In this document: one piece after another, positions 36,374-51,300 of the stretch | Position numbering within the stretch: position 1 is the stretch's first letter | Layout: each line of letters begins with the position of its first letter | From: Paragorgia papillata | Taxonomy: Eukaryota > Cnidaria > Anthozoa > Scleralcyonacea > Coralliidae | Assembly: GCA_035771165.1 (NCBI GenBank) | Contig: JAWNZC010000179.1 | Span: 74,501-138,500 of the forward strand | Direction: 5' to 3' | DNA length: 64,000 bases | Program-made: the position numbers and the translations under genes | The notes under the pieces: generated by a model | What the model was told of the DNA's origin: nothing | Database searches by the model: none | Seen by the model: the letters and a program-made list of their open reading frames with translations, nothing else

Positions 36374-39300
36374 CGTTGTTTCTAATTGCTTTTGGTTGCT
36401 TTTGGTTGCTTTCGGTTGCTATCAGGTTGCTTTTGGTTGCTTTTGGCTGCTTTTGGTTGCATTCGGTTGCTTTTTGTTGCTTTCGGTTGCTATCAGGTTG
36501 CATTTGGTTGCTTTTGGTTGCATTTGGTTGCTTTTTGTTGCTTTCGGTTGCTATCAGGTTGTATTTGGTTGCTTTTGGCTGCTTGTGGTTGCATTTGGTT
36601 GCATTCGGTTGCTTTTTGTTGCTTTCGGTTGCTATCAGGTTGCATTTGGTTGCTTCAGGTTGCTTTTGGTTGCTTTTGGTTGCATTTGGTTGCTTTTGGT
36701 TGCTTTCGGTTGCTATCAGGTTGCATTTGGCTGCTTGTGGTTGCTTTTGGTTGCTTTTGGCTGCTTGTGGTTGCATTTGGTTGCTTTCGGTTGCTATCAG
36801 GTTGCTTTTGGCTGCTTTTGGTTGCTTTTGGTTGCTTTTGGCTGTTTTTGGTTGCATTTGGTTGCTTTTGGCTGCTTTTGGCTGCTTTTGGTGGCTATTG
36901 GTAGCTATTGCTAGCTTTTGATTGTTCTGGTTGTTTTTGGTTGCTGTTGGTTGGTTTCGGTTGCCATTGTTACAACTAGTTCACAGCTGTTGCGAACGAA
37001 TTTTGTTGACAAGCTGTCAGATTTTTACGTTTGTAATTACTAAACTTTAACAACAAGAGAAAAGCGTAATATGGTTACGGCATCAGTTTGTCGTTCTTTC
37101 ATACCTACGGGAAATTTTTCTATAAACCATCAAGAGTGTTTCATCTACTGCATTACAATCAGATTGATGACGCATCAACCATCGACGAAGATAACGAACA
37201 TCGACATACTGGTAAAGGTTCTGAAAATTCATAATAATATAAACGTAACTTCTACATTGCTGTAATAATAACACCAAGCACACGAAGCACAATGGCAACA
37301 TAAATGGCAATACAAATGGCAACACAAAAGGCAACACAAAAGGCAACACAAAAGGCAACACAAATGGCAACACAAATGGCAACATAAATGGCAACACAAA
37401 TGGCAACACAAAAGGCAACATAAATGGCAACACAAAAGGCAACATAAATGGCAACACAAATGGCAACACAAAAGGCAACATAAATGGCAACACAAAAGGC
37501 AACATAAATGGCAACACAAAAGGCAACATAAATGGCAACACAAATGGCAACACAAAAGGCAACACAAATGGCAACACAAAAGGCAACACAAAAGGCAACA
37601 TAAATGGCAACACAAAATGCAACATAAATGGCAATACAAAAGGCAACACAAATGGCAACATAAATGGCAACACAAAAGGCAACATAAATGGCAACACAAA
37701 AGGCAACATAAATGGCAACACAAAAGGCAACATAAATGGCAATACAAAAGGCAACACAAATGGCAACATAAATGGCAACACAAAAGGCAACATAAATGGC
37801 AACATAAATGGCAACCAAAGCATCAGCATCAACACCAGCACCAACGCTAACACCAACACCAACACCAGTACCAACACCAGCACCAACACCAGTAACAACA
37901 CCAGCACCAACCCCAACACCAATTTTAGCACCAACCCCAACACCAATTTTAGCACCAACGCCACCACCACCCTGCAACACCTACAGCAGCAACACCAACT
38001 CCACCACATCAAAAGCAGCACCAGCAGTAGCACTAGCACAACCAGCCCAAAAGACCTGGAAACGAGGATGCCTCCAACCAAGTACCATGCATGCTGCATA
38101 GCTTTGCCACCAAGTCCCAGTCCTAACCCTTTCACGTCGGTAGGTTCTCCCTGTGACGCGAAAATCGACTGGCAACGTCAGAGTAAAATACGTAAGACTC
38201 TAGGTAAGATGTTACCTAGAAAGAGCTAAGCTTGTTTTGATAACGGTGAATTACCTTCCAATAATAATGTCCTCTGTGTTGAATAATGTCTTGAACACCA
38301 CCCAGCAAATGATCGAGCATCTACATTACAAAGATTGAAAGAAATATGTATAATTAGACTGAGCCTTGCTCAAACAAGACGTCTTAGGTCAGGCGTTCAC
38401 TCGGGCTACTAGGGACCTTAAACAAGCACAACGCGAACGTCACGACGACGACCCGAGCACAATAGTATTTTTCAACAAAAACAAAGCGTTGAATAATTTG
38501 CAGTCCCAAGAGTAAGTCCAACACCGTCCTCGTTGCACATACAACGTCAACTGAACGACTGCACGACGACGTGGCAAGGAACGGCAAAAGCTGTTAGTTT
38601 ATTTAGGCGTTTATCTATTGTACGTCACTTTGTTGAAGCTATGGCTGCTTTTTAAAGCTCTTACAAAATACATAAAACATACAATATAAGATGTCCTGAT
38701 CCATGGTTTCTTTTAAATGTAGTAACTTAATTGCCGTCGTCGTCCTAGCTTGCTTAAGGTCCCCACTGACAAAGTGCGGAGGTGCTTGGGTAAAAGATAC
38801 TGATTAAAGGCTTATTAACCGAGTTCGAAGTCTGTGCAGTATACAGGAAAGTATTTGCCTGAGGTTTTCGTACAGACCGAGCGACGAAGGAGCGAGGTTT
38901 GTGCGAGAGAAACCAAGGGCAAATACTTTCCCGTACAGACCGAGAAAACGAGGTTAATAAGCCCTTTATTATATGGCTTTTGGTTTGTTTTCTTATCTGT
39001 TTTTAGTTCTACGTTAGTCTTGATCATGTGTCGCTGTTCACTTTAGTTCTTACTTTGAGCTTGTTCGTTTCGCTTCATGTTTACACCTGTTAGGCTTTAT
39101 TTTTCGCGCTTTTAAATAATAAGTTTTTATAAAAAGAAACACTGATGTTTCAGGACGTATTATTGTTCAAAATTTTCCAACGAATATATCTAATTCGCTT
39201 TTATTTTCATTCAAATCAACTCAGTAATTTTCCCGCCGGAACTTGCAGGTCATTAAAAAGGACGTAATGCCCTCTCACAGTGCAGAGGGCATTACGGCTT

Positions 39301-42300
39301 TTTCCAGACCTCTCAGCAACCAATCAGCGTGCGCCATTTGGCGTAATGACCCGAAAACAAGCCCAGCCATATAATAATGTAATGTTATTGCAGCAATCAC
39401 AAAATCGAAGACTGAATCGAAGGCCTCTCTCCTCCACGGAGGCTATATACCGTGCTAGCAAAGGTGGAAGTGGGCCGATGAAGATCAGATCGAAAGCTGA
39501 ATGTGGTGCATACTTCTCAGAGGTGGACATGTTTACGATAAAGACAGTTGTCAGCCACATCTGATCACTGTTAAACTACAAGGTCAGTCAGTCTATTTCG
39601 AAATCTACCAACAATGTGCAAGAATACCTTGATCAAAAAGCAAAGCTGTTCAACTTTTTATCCAACTCCAAAAGCAAAAGGAACAAAGAGCTTACAACAT
39701 GCCTCACGGATTTTGAGGCGCGCGATTTTATGGCGCGCGATTTTGAGGCGCGCGATTTTAATGATCACGACCGCAAAAAATTTTAAAAAAAAAAACCCGA
39801 CAGGTAGCCCAAGTAATAAATACCTTATCATTAACTTCACCAAGCATTATCTCTTTTCTCTTTACAGCCCTTTTCACTTTCAGTAACCCTACAATTGGTT
39901 TGATAGTAGTTCCCTAAAATCAAATACGAATAAAAATAGAACAAAAATAAAAATATAAAAAACAAAAACAAAAATAAAAATGGCGATGAATATAAAAATA
40001 GAAATAAAAATGAAAATAGAAATGAAAATAAAAATTAAAATTAAAATAAAAATAAAAATGAAAATATAAATGAAAATATAAATGGAAATGAAAATAAAAA
40101 TATAAATAAAAATGAAATACAAATGAAAATGAGAATAAGAATTGAAATACAAACTTTATCCTGACCTGAACAAAGACGGTAAAGAACACCACTGCAATTG
40201 CGGTTGTCTCCATAATGGTCTTTTCTGGGACATACTCCTTCTCTATGAGAGTTGCCAAAGAGAAGGCCACAGCACCTCGCAGTCCACCATAGGCCTGAGT
40301 TGTAGTAAAAATAAAAATAAAAATTTAATAATTACATAATTTCCATCTCACTTCACTATAGACTAGCCCAGACTAGAAACTAAACTAGGAACTATAGACT
40401 GTAGGCTATGGACTGTAGACTGTAGACTGTGGACTGTGGACTGTAGACTATAGACTATAGACTATAGACTATAGACTACACTACACTAGACTATAGACTA
40501 GACTAGACTATAGACTAGACTATAGACTAGACCCAAGACTATAGACTATAGACTAACCTATAGAACTAGACTAGACTATAGACTATAGACTAGACGCAAG
40601 ACTATAGACTATAGACTATAGACTAGACTATACACTAGACCCAAGACTACCCAAGACTATAGTCTAGACTATAGACTAAACACTAGACCCAAGACTATAG
40701 ACTATAGACTAGACTATACACTAGACCCAAGACTATAGACTAGACTATACACTAGACCCAAGACTACCCAAGACTATAGTCTAGACTATAGACTAAACAC
40801 TAGACCCAAGACTATAGACTATAGACTAGACTATACACTAGACCCAAGACTATAGACTATAGACTAGACTAGACACTAGACCCAAGACTATAGACTATAG
40901 ACTAGACTATACACTAGACCCAAGACTATAGACTAGACCCAAGACTATAGACTAGACCCAAGACTATAGACTAGACTAAACACTAGACCCAAGACTATAG
41001 ACTAGACTATACACTAGACCCAGGACTATAGACCAGACTATACACTAGACCCAAGACTATAGACTAGACTATACACTAGACGCAAGACTATAGACTAGAC
41101 TATACACTAGACCCAAGACTACCCAAGATTATAGTCTAGACTATAGACTAAACACTAGACCCAAGACTATAGACTATAGACTAGACTATACACTAGACCC
41201 AAGACTATAGACTATAGACTAGACTAGACACTAGACCCAAGACTATAGACTAGACTATACACTAGACCCAAGACTATAGACTAGACCCAAGACTATAGAC
41301 TAGACTATACACTAGACCCAAGACTATAGACCAGACTATACACTAGACCCAAGACTATAGACCAGACTATACACTAGACCCAAGACTATACTAGACTAGA
41401 CACTAGACCCAAGACTATAGACTATAGACTAGACTATACACTAGACCCAAGACTATAGACTATAGACTAGACTAGACACTAGACCCAAGACTATAGACTA
41501 TAGACTAGACTATAGACTAGACCCAAGACTATAGACTAGACCCAAGACTATAGACTAGACCCAAGACTATAGACTAGACCCAAGACTATAGACTAGACTA
41601 AACACTAGACCCAAGACTATAGACTAGACTATACACTAGACCCAAGACTATAGTCTAGACTATAGACTAAACACTAGGCCCAAGACTACCCAAGACTATA
41701 GTCTAGACTATAGACTAAACACTAGACCCAAGACTATAGACTATAGACTAGACTATACACTAGACCCAAGACTATAGACTATAGACTAGACTAGACACTA
41801 GACCCAAGACTATAGACTAGACTATACACTAGACCCAAGACTATAGACTAGACCCAAGACTATAGACTAGACTATACACTAGACCCAAGACTATAGACCA
41901 GACTATACACTAGACCCAAGACTATAGACCAGACTATACACTAGACCCAAGACTATAGACTAGACTATACACTAGACGCAAGACTATAGACTAGACTATA
42001 CACTAGACCCAAGACTACCCAAGATTATAGTCTAGACTATAGACTAAACACTAGACCCAAGACTATAGACTATAGACTAGACTATACACTAGACCCAAGA
42101 CTATAGACTAGACTATACACTAGACCCAAGACTATAGTCTAGACTATAGACTAAACACTAGGCCCAAGACTACCCAAGACTATAGTCTAGACTATAGACT
42201 AAACACTAGACCCAAGACTATAGACTATAGACTAGACTATACACTAGACCCAAGACTATAGACTATAGACTAGACTAGACACTAGACCCAAGACTATAGA

Positions 42301-45300
42301 CTAGACTATACACTAGACCCAAGACTATAGACTAGACCCAAGACTATAGACTATAGACTAGACTATACACTAGACCCAAGACTATAGACCAGACTATACA
42401 CTAGACCCAAGACTATACTAGACTAGACACTAGACCCAAGACTATAGACTAGACTATACACTAGACCCAAGACTATAGACCAGACTATACACTAGACCCA
42501 AGACTATACTAGACTAGACACTAGACCCAAGACTATAGACTATAGACTATAGACCCAAGACTATAGACTAGACTATACACTAGACCCAAGACTATAGACT
42601 ATAGACTAGATTATAGACTAGACCCAAGACTATAGACTAGACTATAGACTAGACCCAAGACTATAGACTATAGACTAGACTAAACACTAGACCCAAGACT
42701 ATAGACTAGACTATAGACTATACTAGACCCAAGACTAGACTAGACTATACACTAGACCCAAGACTATAGACTAGACTAGACACTAGACTAGGCTATAGAC
42801 TAGGGACTATAAACTATGCCTACATTCCGGATTTCCGGTGTATCCTTGAGCTAACGTGCAAGTACACAATGCTCAGTTGTTTAACGCTATCTTACCATGA
42901 CAAACTGATCGACTTTTCCCAACTTGTTTAATCGTCCGAATGTGTTGGCTAACCAAGAGAGCAAAACCACACCTAGGCATACAACGTCAAAAGTCATGGC
43001 GTGTGCTATTAGGGCGCTGCCTCTCACCAATAGTTAAGCCCGGTTAGACGGGGTTAGTACTTGGATGGGTGACCGTCTGGGAATAACAATCGAAATATAG
43101 TAAGGTTAGATATACTGCCGAAACAGAGAACGTAGGAATCTAACGTTTCGAGCGAAGGCCCTTCGTCAGAGAGAAAGGGCCTTCGCTCGAAATGTTGGAC
43201 TCCTACGTTCTCTGTTTCGGCAGTATATCTAACCTTACTATATTTCGATTGTTGTTTCTACACTGCCTACGCAGCACGCTACTTTTATTTCACCGTCTGG
43301 GAACAACCCCATTCTCGGGATGGGGACTCATGTGAGTAGAGTTTAGTTGATCTCTCCTGTGCTTCGAGGGTTTTTCGCCGGGTTCTCTGGTTTTCTTCCC
43401 TCCGTAAAATCAACATCTATAGGTCTTAGTTGTAAATGGAGGACCCCACCAGCTCTGCTGAAAAACCTATCCTCTTTAAATAAAAATAATAATAATAATA
43501 ATACCTAGACATCTGTAAAGCGAAATGGAAAAAATTGTCATGAAGACAAATTTGGCGTTAAAATCCAAATCACGGTGAAACAGGATCACTCCAAGAAACA
43601 TAAAGATTATGGTTTCCGAAAGAGAACTGCAAATAGAACATAAACCTGATTAACAAATAAATTCCCAACGCAGCCAGCAGCGTTTAAGGTTTTTGTGAAA
43701 GGGTTTGGAGAATTGATGACCCAGAGAATCAGGGCCGAAGGCCCCGCATGGTCCGGAGGACCATCCTGCTAGGGGTTCCTGGGGCATGCCCTCCAGGAAA
43801 TTTTGAAATTTTGAAGCTCTCAAATGCAATTTCCAGCCATTTCAAAGGTAAAAAATGCCATACAACTGAGTCGGATATGATATAATATAGGTAATGTAAT
43901 GGTAGCCTGGTACCCTGGCCCAATCAAAGAATATGGGCCAGGTAACCACTAAAGACTTCTGCTTTCCTATTGGTTGAAATTTCGCGCGTTTTTAGTGGCT
44001 ATGAGTAAAACTGCAATCGTCATAAGTGGATTTAGCCCTGATGACGCGAGAATGAGATTAGTGGTTACCTGGCCCATATTTCTTTTGAAATTGGGCCAGG
44101 GTACCAGGCTAATGTAATGGCAGATCCCAGACTCCAGCGCGGTAGAATTCAATATGGCGGGAAGAGCACGTTTACTTTTTCACACAAAACGGGTTTCAAA
44201 ACACGCGTTGGGGAATTTAAAATCATTCATGGATTATTTATTTATCCAGCGACGGCGAAATACGATGGAGACAAGGCGAATTTGCTACAAAATCCGCTCA
44301 ACCACCAGCGAAATTCGCCGTTCACCGGCCTAAATCTCAAGGACTGAGCCAGGTGAAGAATCAGACATAGTTTAACGCTACTCTGGCTTAAACGTTTTTT
44401 GAACGTAGCTACAAAAAGTTACTGTTCATGACCCAACGTTTCGACACTCCGATCTAGTGTCTTCATCAGGGGTGACCGTTGTAGAGACAGGTCCCAAATT
44501 TATACTCTCATAGAACCACAGATGAACCAAAACCAAAAATAAAACGAAGGAGAAGAAGAGGGAAAGGAAAGAGGAGAAGAAGAAAGGAAAAGAAGGAGCC
44601 TAAGAAAGAATAGAAAAAAGTAGGTGAAGGAGAAGAAAGAGAAGGAGAACAAGGGAAAGAAAGAAAAAGAGAAAGAGAAATAGGAGAAAGAGATAAAAAA
44701 AGAGAAGAAGAAAGAAAAAAAAAACAAGGAGGAAAAGAAAGAAAAAAGGAAAATAAAGAGAAAGATAAAAAAGAGAAAAACAAGAAGGAAGAGAAAAGGA
44801 AGGAAAAAGAGAAGAAGAAGAAAAAGGAAAAGAAAAGGAAAACATGAGAAGACAGAGAGAAGGGAAAAAAAGGAAGGAAAGGAAGAAGACAAAAAAAGAA
44901 TAGGAAGAGAAAAAAAAAAAGAAAAGAGATGGAGATATGTCCTTTTATACCTAGCCATTTTCAAAAAATACTTCACTGGAATTCTGGATTTTTGTGAAAT
45001 GTTCGCTTCAACATACGGCCTCATAAGAATAGCAGATGTGACAATGCTAAAAATAAATTATAATATGACCGTTAGTCGCCATCGCAGCCATTAAATTCCT
45101 TTTTGATTGCGGCGCAAACCAAACGCCTGACAACCTACCTAATAATCCCAGAGAAGTGAAAAAGCTCAGCAGTTAAATAAGACATATAACTCATGCAAAC
45201 GATAAAGATGGGCTCCAAAACTAAAATAAAACACAAAAAAACACGACAAAAACATTACTATACATGCATACATTACTAACTACTTAATAACCGAGAGTGA

Positions 45301-48300
45301 GGTCTTTACGGTAAAATATTAAACCGAGGTCTTGCTTATGCCATTGTATTTCTATTTATTGTATTTATATCTTAAGGTTGATTAGCTACCGTGTATAAAG
45401 ATTTTTAAATAAATAAATAAATAAATAAACAAGACCGAGGTTTAATATTTTACCGTAAAGACCGAACGGTCGAGGTTATTAAGTAGTTTATTATATGTCA
45501 CTTTTTATTTCAAAATCAAGCTTCCTTTAACTTCGTCAAAACACCGAACTAGCGTTATTTTCTTCTGTTTCTTTCTCCTCTGGATAATAGAATTTACTTT
45601 TATAATGTTCATCGTCTTCTATTTCATCTATTTTCGCCGTTTTTCGCAATAAAAGTTTCTTATTAGGATTTTTTGCTTGTTTCCAATCATAGGGCATTAA
45701 CAATTTTCATAATGCCCGTGGGCATTACGGAGAAATCTCGCCCCGTCAGCAACCAATAACAGCGCGTGATTTTACCGGAAGTAATCCGTGCCATATAATA
45801 AATGCTAGTCAAATAACAAACATTCTGAAAAGACTTTACAGTTGGTTCCAGCTCACTTTTCAGCGCGCGGTTTGGAAGTTCGTTGCCAAGTTTCAAATCA
45901 CGTTTCCAAATTTAGGCCTTGTCCACACGTACACGCGTAAAAACGCACAACTTGTTCACGGTTGTCAACAGGCGTGAACAATGTTGTGCTGCTCGCCGTG
46001 AACAAGTTGTCAACAAGTTGTTCACTTATGGTTCGAACAACTTGTTCACGGATAAATCAACAGTCATGAACAACTAGTTGTTCCAACAGCACATTTTTAT
46101 AGCCAACAACGTTGTTTGCACATGATACAACATGTTCTAACAGCATGACGAAATAACAACGATGAACAACAATGTTACAACAATGGTGAACATGGTTGAT
46201 GTATCAACACGTTCTTCGGTTGTTACAACATTGTGAACAACGGTTGTTGTTTCATCAAGCTGTAACAACTTGTTGAAACAATGATGAACAATGTTGTTCA
46301 TTTATCAATGTTGTTCACATATGTCAACAAGTTGTTACAGCATTGTTCAGGCAACAATGCCGTAACAACTTGCGAGATTTTTACGCGTGTATAACGCAAC
46401 TTTTTTTATTCGTTTTTAAAAAAATCCGCGTCCACACGAGAACAGGAAAACAGTGTTTTCAAAAAGTTCCACTTTGGAGACCGTCTTCGAAAAGTTCCGT
46501 TTTTGATAACCGCTTCATCGTTTACGTGTGGACGGAACGCCAATTGGTAACAAAAAAATAGCGTTTTCAAAAAAATCCGGATACGTGTGGGACGGGATCT
46601 TAGAAGTTGATGACGAAGTTCTCTTTTTACGGAAAATCTCCAGTCGACCAGAGTTACTCTTGGTACGATATCCTTAGGAGCAAAAACAAACGAAAAAACT
46701 TTAGAAGTGATAGTCCTACCTCGAACGTGATCCGTAAACTTGGTCAAAAATGCAGTAAGAATTGCCCAAAAAATTCCAATAAGTAACCCCCCAATACTGA
46801 CTATGAAAAATGCAGCAACACCAGTAAAGACCTAATGATGAAGATGAATGAAACGAGTCAGCAAAGCAAGAAAGAACACAACAAAACATTCAACTGAACA
46901 CGATTTCGAATGGTGGGACAGTGATCTCGGGCAGAGAATAATATTAAGGTGTGGGATCACAAGGGACTCACTGGGATAAAAGCGTGGGCGCGTGGGGTTT
47001 CACGGTAACGAGGAGACAAAAATGGGAAGCGACTGGCAGATTACTAGAAATTTCTTGCAAATTATATACATATCTTGCAACCTGGCATTGTTTGCTTCGT
47101 AACCGGATTTTCTCCCTTTATATATTAGAGACAAATTGATATTTATATAATGTAGGCCTTTCAAATTACGTTTTCCTTGGTCATATTTTGACCATCTAAA
47201 GATCTTATTTGCCAGCTGAAATCAATATATGGCGATTAAATAAGATTTGAATGCTCACTGCAACACGAGCTTAGATGGTGAGTTTGAATAATAGGCCCTC
47301 TTCGGAATGACAGGATAAATGGTTTAAACCAAGGATTAGTACATGTTATTTGTGAAATTTGTTCGTCTAGGTTAGTGTAGTCTTGAGAAAGACTGTTGTT
47401 GATGTTTAATAGTGAGTGATGTTTCGCCGGCCTCAACGGTGGTCATCTTCGAGTCAAGTGAAATGTTTCTGTCAGGTTCCACTTACATTTTCTTGAGGAC
47501 AAGAGAGTTTGTTAGCCAAAAATGCACAATAAAGTTCGATGAAATGGTCTTTCTTCAGCATCTAGAATTTTTGCATTGCCATTTTGAATGTGTAATCTGC
47601 CAGTCGTTATTTTTCTCTCCCCTTCCCAGATCCCCTTGCGAGTTTAGTCTAGCAGCGTTACGATATAACGACTGGGAAGTAGCTAATCAAATATACAAGA
47701 GATAAACAAAGTAATAAATATTCGTAGTATTTTTGGTGAAGCAGGTGCAGGAATAAATACATTTTAAAACTCAAAATTTCCCAGTGAACACCAAATATTA
47801 CTTATGATAAAACGATAATTAAATAGTTTCTTTATCTCCCGTGCATTTGATTGGCTAGACTGTATCAATGCTGAGTTTCTCTCACCTCTCCAACTTCAAC
47901 TGTTTCCTGGCTAACTAAGGCTTCAAACAGTCGATACAAGACAACAGTAACAGCATCTACATGGAACGCAAGACTTCGTAGTTAGATCTTGATTATACGT
48001 AAGTTTCTATTTTTAATGGTTAAGTCAATTAGATAACAAGGAAGGAAGGAGAGAAGGGAGGGAAGGGAGGGAAGAAGGAAGGAAGGAAGGAAGGAAGGAA
48101 GGAAGGAAGGAAGGAAGGAAGGAAGGAAGGAAGGAAGGAAGGAAGGAAGGAAGGAAGGAAGGAAGGAAGGAAGGAAGGAAGGAAGGAAAGGGAAGGGAAG
48201 GAAGGGAGGGAAGGGAATGGAAGGGAATGGAAGGAAGGAAGGAAGGAGGGAAGGAGGGAAGGAGGGAAGGAGGGAAGGGGGAAGGGAAGGAAGGGAAGGA

Positions 48301-51300
48301 AGGGAGGGAAGGAAGGAAGGAAAGGAAAGAAGGGAGGAAGGAGAGAAGGGATGGAAGGAAGGGAGGAAGGAAGGAAGGGAGGAAGGGAAGGGAAGGGAAG
48401 GGAAGGGAAGGGAAGGGAAGGGAAGGGAAGGGAAGGAAGGAAGGAAGGAAGGAAGGAAGGAAAGACGGACGGAACAAAGAAAAAGAAAATCAAGAAAGGA
48501 GGAAACAAAAAGAAAACAAAGAAAGAGAAGAAAAAAAAAAAAGAAGGTGAAAGAGGAGAAAAATGAAGAGAAAAGAGAATATAAAAAGAATAAAAGAAAA
48601 TAAGGTAAAATGTGAGGGCAACTAACCATTCAGTAACGATTCTCCAAACACTAAAATATACAGCGTTTCGTTGATATGAATCTCTTCAAACACTGCAAGC
48701 ACCTGTTAACACGTTTTACAACAAGAGCTCAGACTAAAGATCTTAGAAATACAAGCTGTTGCTATGGGCATGGGTGACACAAGTTGTTAACGCGTTGCCT
48801 CTCACCACTCAAGTTAAGCCTGGTCAAATAGAGTTAAGTAGTTGAGCTCTATGTGAGTAGAGTTGACGATTTTTTTCTCGACGGTTTTTGGTTTTCCTCC
48901 GTCCACAAATCAACACTATATATAGCCTAGTTTCTAAACCTTTTGTTTCCGCCATGAGCTTGGCCGCGTAGTCGGTTTGGGTTCTTGGGAAGACTGGGGA
49001 AAGGCTGGAAACGAGAAGGCCTAGCAACATTCGTAAAAAGGTCCTGCCCAGAATCGTTCTGGCCCTTCGAGTGTTCCTGGGATCTAGCGTAGCGACAGTA
49101 TATTATATAAAAAGCATAAGGATGTCTGCGAAGATTTTAGCAAAGATCTTGGCGATCGAAAGAAGGAAATTATGGAATATATTCCAATTGGAGCTCGAAA
49201 TGAAAATTTAACTGTTTAACTTTCAACTTTTGGCGGTTGCAGAAGGAAAGCTAGTGATAAGAAAGCTAGGCTAGTGAACCTTCGTCGATCCGAGGTGAGT
49301 AGGCTTGTATTATTTTATGCAGATGGAAATAGTAAGTGTCGGGAAACACTTAGGACGTCATAACATCACAATTCTTCCTCAATAAACAACTGAGCTGTGA
49401 AGTGAAAGTGTTTACGAATTTTGCTTCCCCAGCGGGTCCGTTCGGATCACTTCCGAAACGCGTCAACCGAGGAAGGCCTAGAAACTAGGCTACACTATAT
49501 AGTTTCCCCATGCAGTCAATTCTACGGACTAGTTCCATCAAGGCACAGAATAAGGATTGACCAGCAGAAGTCCAACTCGAGTGACAACTTGTCCGCATTT
49601 CTTCAATGCGCAGGCGCGATCTTTTACGCCATCCGACGCCATCCTACGCGATCCTACGCAATTTCCTACGCCATCCTACGCAATCCTGGCAAGTCCCCCC
49701 GGCAGTTTTAACCTTCTTTTGAAGGTCCAAACTGCCGGGGGAACTTGCCAGGATTGCGTAGGATGGCGTAGGATGGCGAGGAATCAAGATACGCGAGGCG
49801 ACATGCGCGAGGATAGAAACTTCAAAGGTTCCGACGCGAGTTGGACTTCTGGTCGTATTTCTATTCTGTGATCAAGGGGTGACTTGAGGGTCATTGGGTT
49901 ATCAATATCTAAATACCGTCATATGTTACCCACAATAAACAAGGTCGCTTTGAAAGCAAATTAATTTAAAGAAAGCATATGAAATGAAAATCAAGTTTGT
50001 CTAATTTGGAAGAACTCTTGAAATGGTGAAGTAACATCTTCTACAGTTTTTCCATATCTTACTTCGTTCTTAAGATATTAAGATTTGTTTGCTATGTAAA
50101 TGATCACACTGCATACGTCACATTGTATAATGAGTTACTGAGAAATCGTGTATATCATTGATATTTGTCTGTTAAATTGCTTGAACCTGTGTTTGTTTAA
50201 AGTCATGAGACAAATACACCTATACATGCCCAGTTTCGTGTACATGCCCAGTTTCGTGTAACTCAGTTGTTCGATAACTTCAACGACATTCCTAATTTTA
50301 CATTATACAATGTGACGTATGCAGTGTGATCATTTACGTATCAACCAAATAGCAATATCTCAAGAACGAAGTAAGCTATGGAAAAACTGTAGTATTAAAC
50401 AGTGTACTTATTGCAATAGATTCAGCAAATCTTGCAAGAAGGAAGAGAAAATCGCCAAGAATATACCAGTACGCAAACCATATTAAGAATAAAAATGACA
50501 AAATATTCAATAATGCACACAATGGAAATTTTCCGATCGATCAGTTTCTCGCAGTCGACAAGAAAGAAATGCTATTTGATTTGCTTTGTTCAGTTACACA
50601 CGAACGAGCACACGTCTGACATGTATTATGGTTGATTGGCTTTATCTTGAATGGGGGCGGATGTTCAAAATTGTATGGAGAATGGAGTCTGTGCAGGCTC
50701 TTTCTCCTTTCTTCGATCTTCCAAGAACCTGCAAGCAGGCTAAACAAACTCTCTGAAACAAACTGAAATATCTTGATAACGAAGCAAGGAAACAAAAAAC
50801 TACAAAAGACGTTACTTCGTTGTTTTAAATGTTCTATCAAGTAAGACTGACCAAACTCAATTTTCGTTTCATAGACACTTTAATAGGGACCTCACAATCC
50901 TAGGACGATAATACTGTCGGTTAGTGCAATTCCTATTTCAAAACCCGATTTTGGATTTATAGTCGTTTAACGTTTTAATCATTATGGTACAGCTAATAGT
51001 ATATCACGATTAAATAATATTTTAGTACGCTTCACGCAGCTGACAGCCTGACATGAAGTAGTCACCTAATTAATGGTTGACATGTCCTCATGATGTATGC
51101 CTTGCATGTTATGGTGTATTCCTATATAAAATGAGTATATTTGAATATTTTGTTTGGTATTTTATATCCTTCAAAACTCTTTCAAACCCCCCTCAGAATG
51201 CAGGAAATGCTATTTCAGAGACTCTAAAATTCAAACTTTTCCGAGGGAGCATGCATGCCCCCCGACCCCCCTAGAAGTTGGTCGCGCCTTTGGCGCTCCT

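Noticed and set aside
36258..38135. Long Cys/Leu/Val-rich and Gln-rich frames, up to 350 aa
   Set aside because: Their bodies are decamer and 12-bp minisatellite translations. Only the short non-repetitive end at 37105-37220 is real, as exon 18 of the exchanger.
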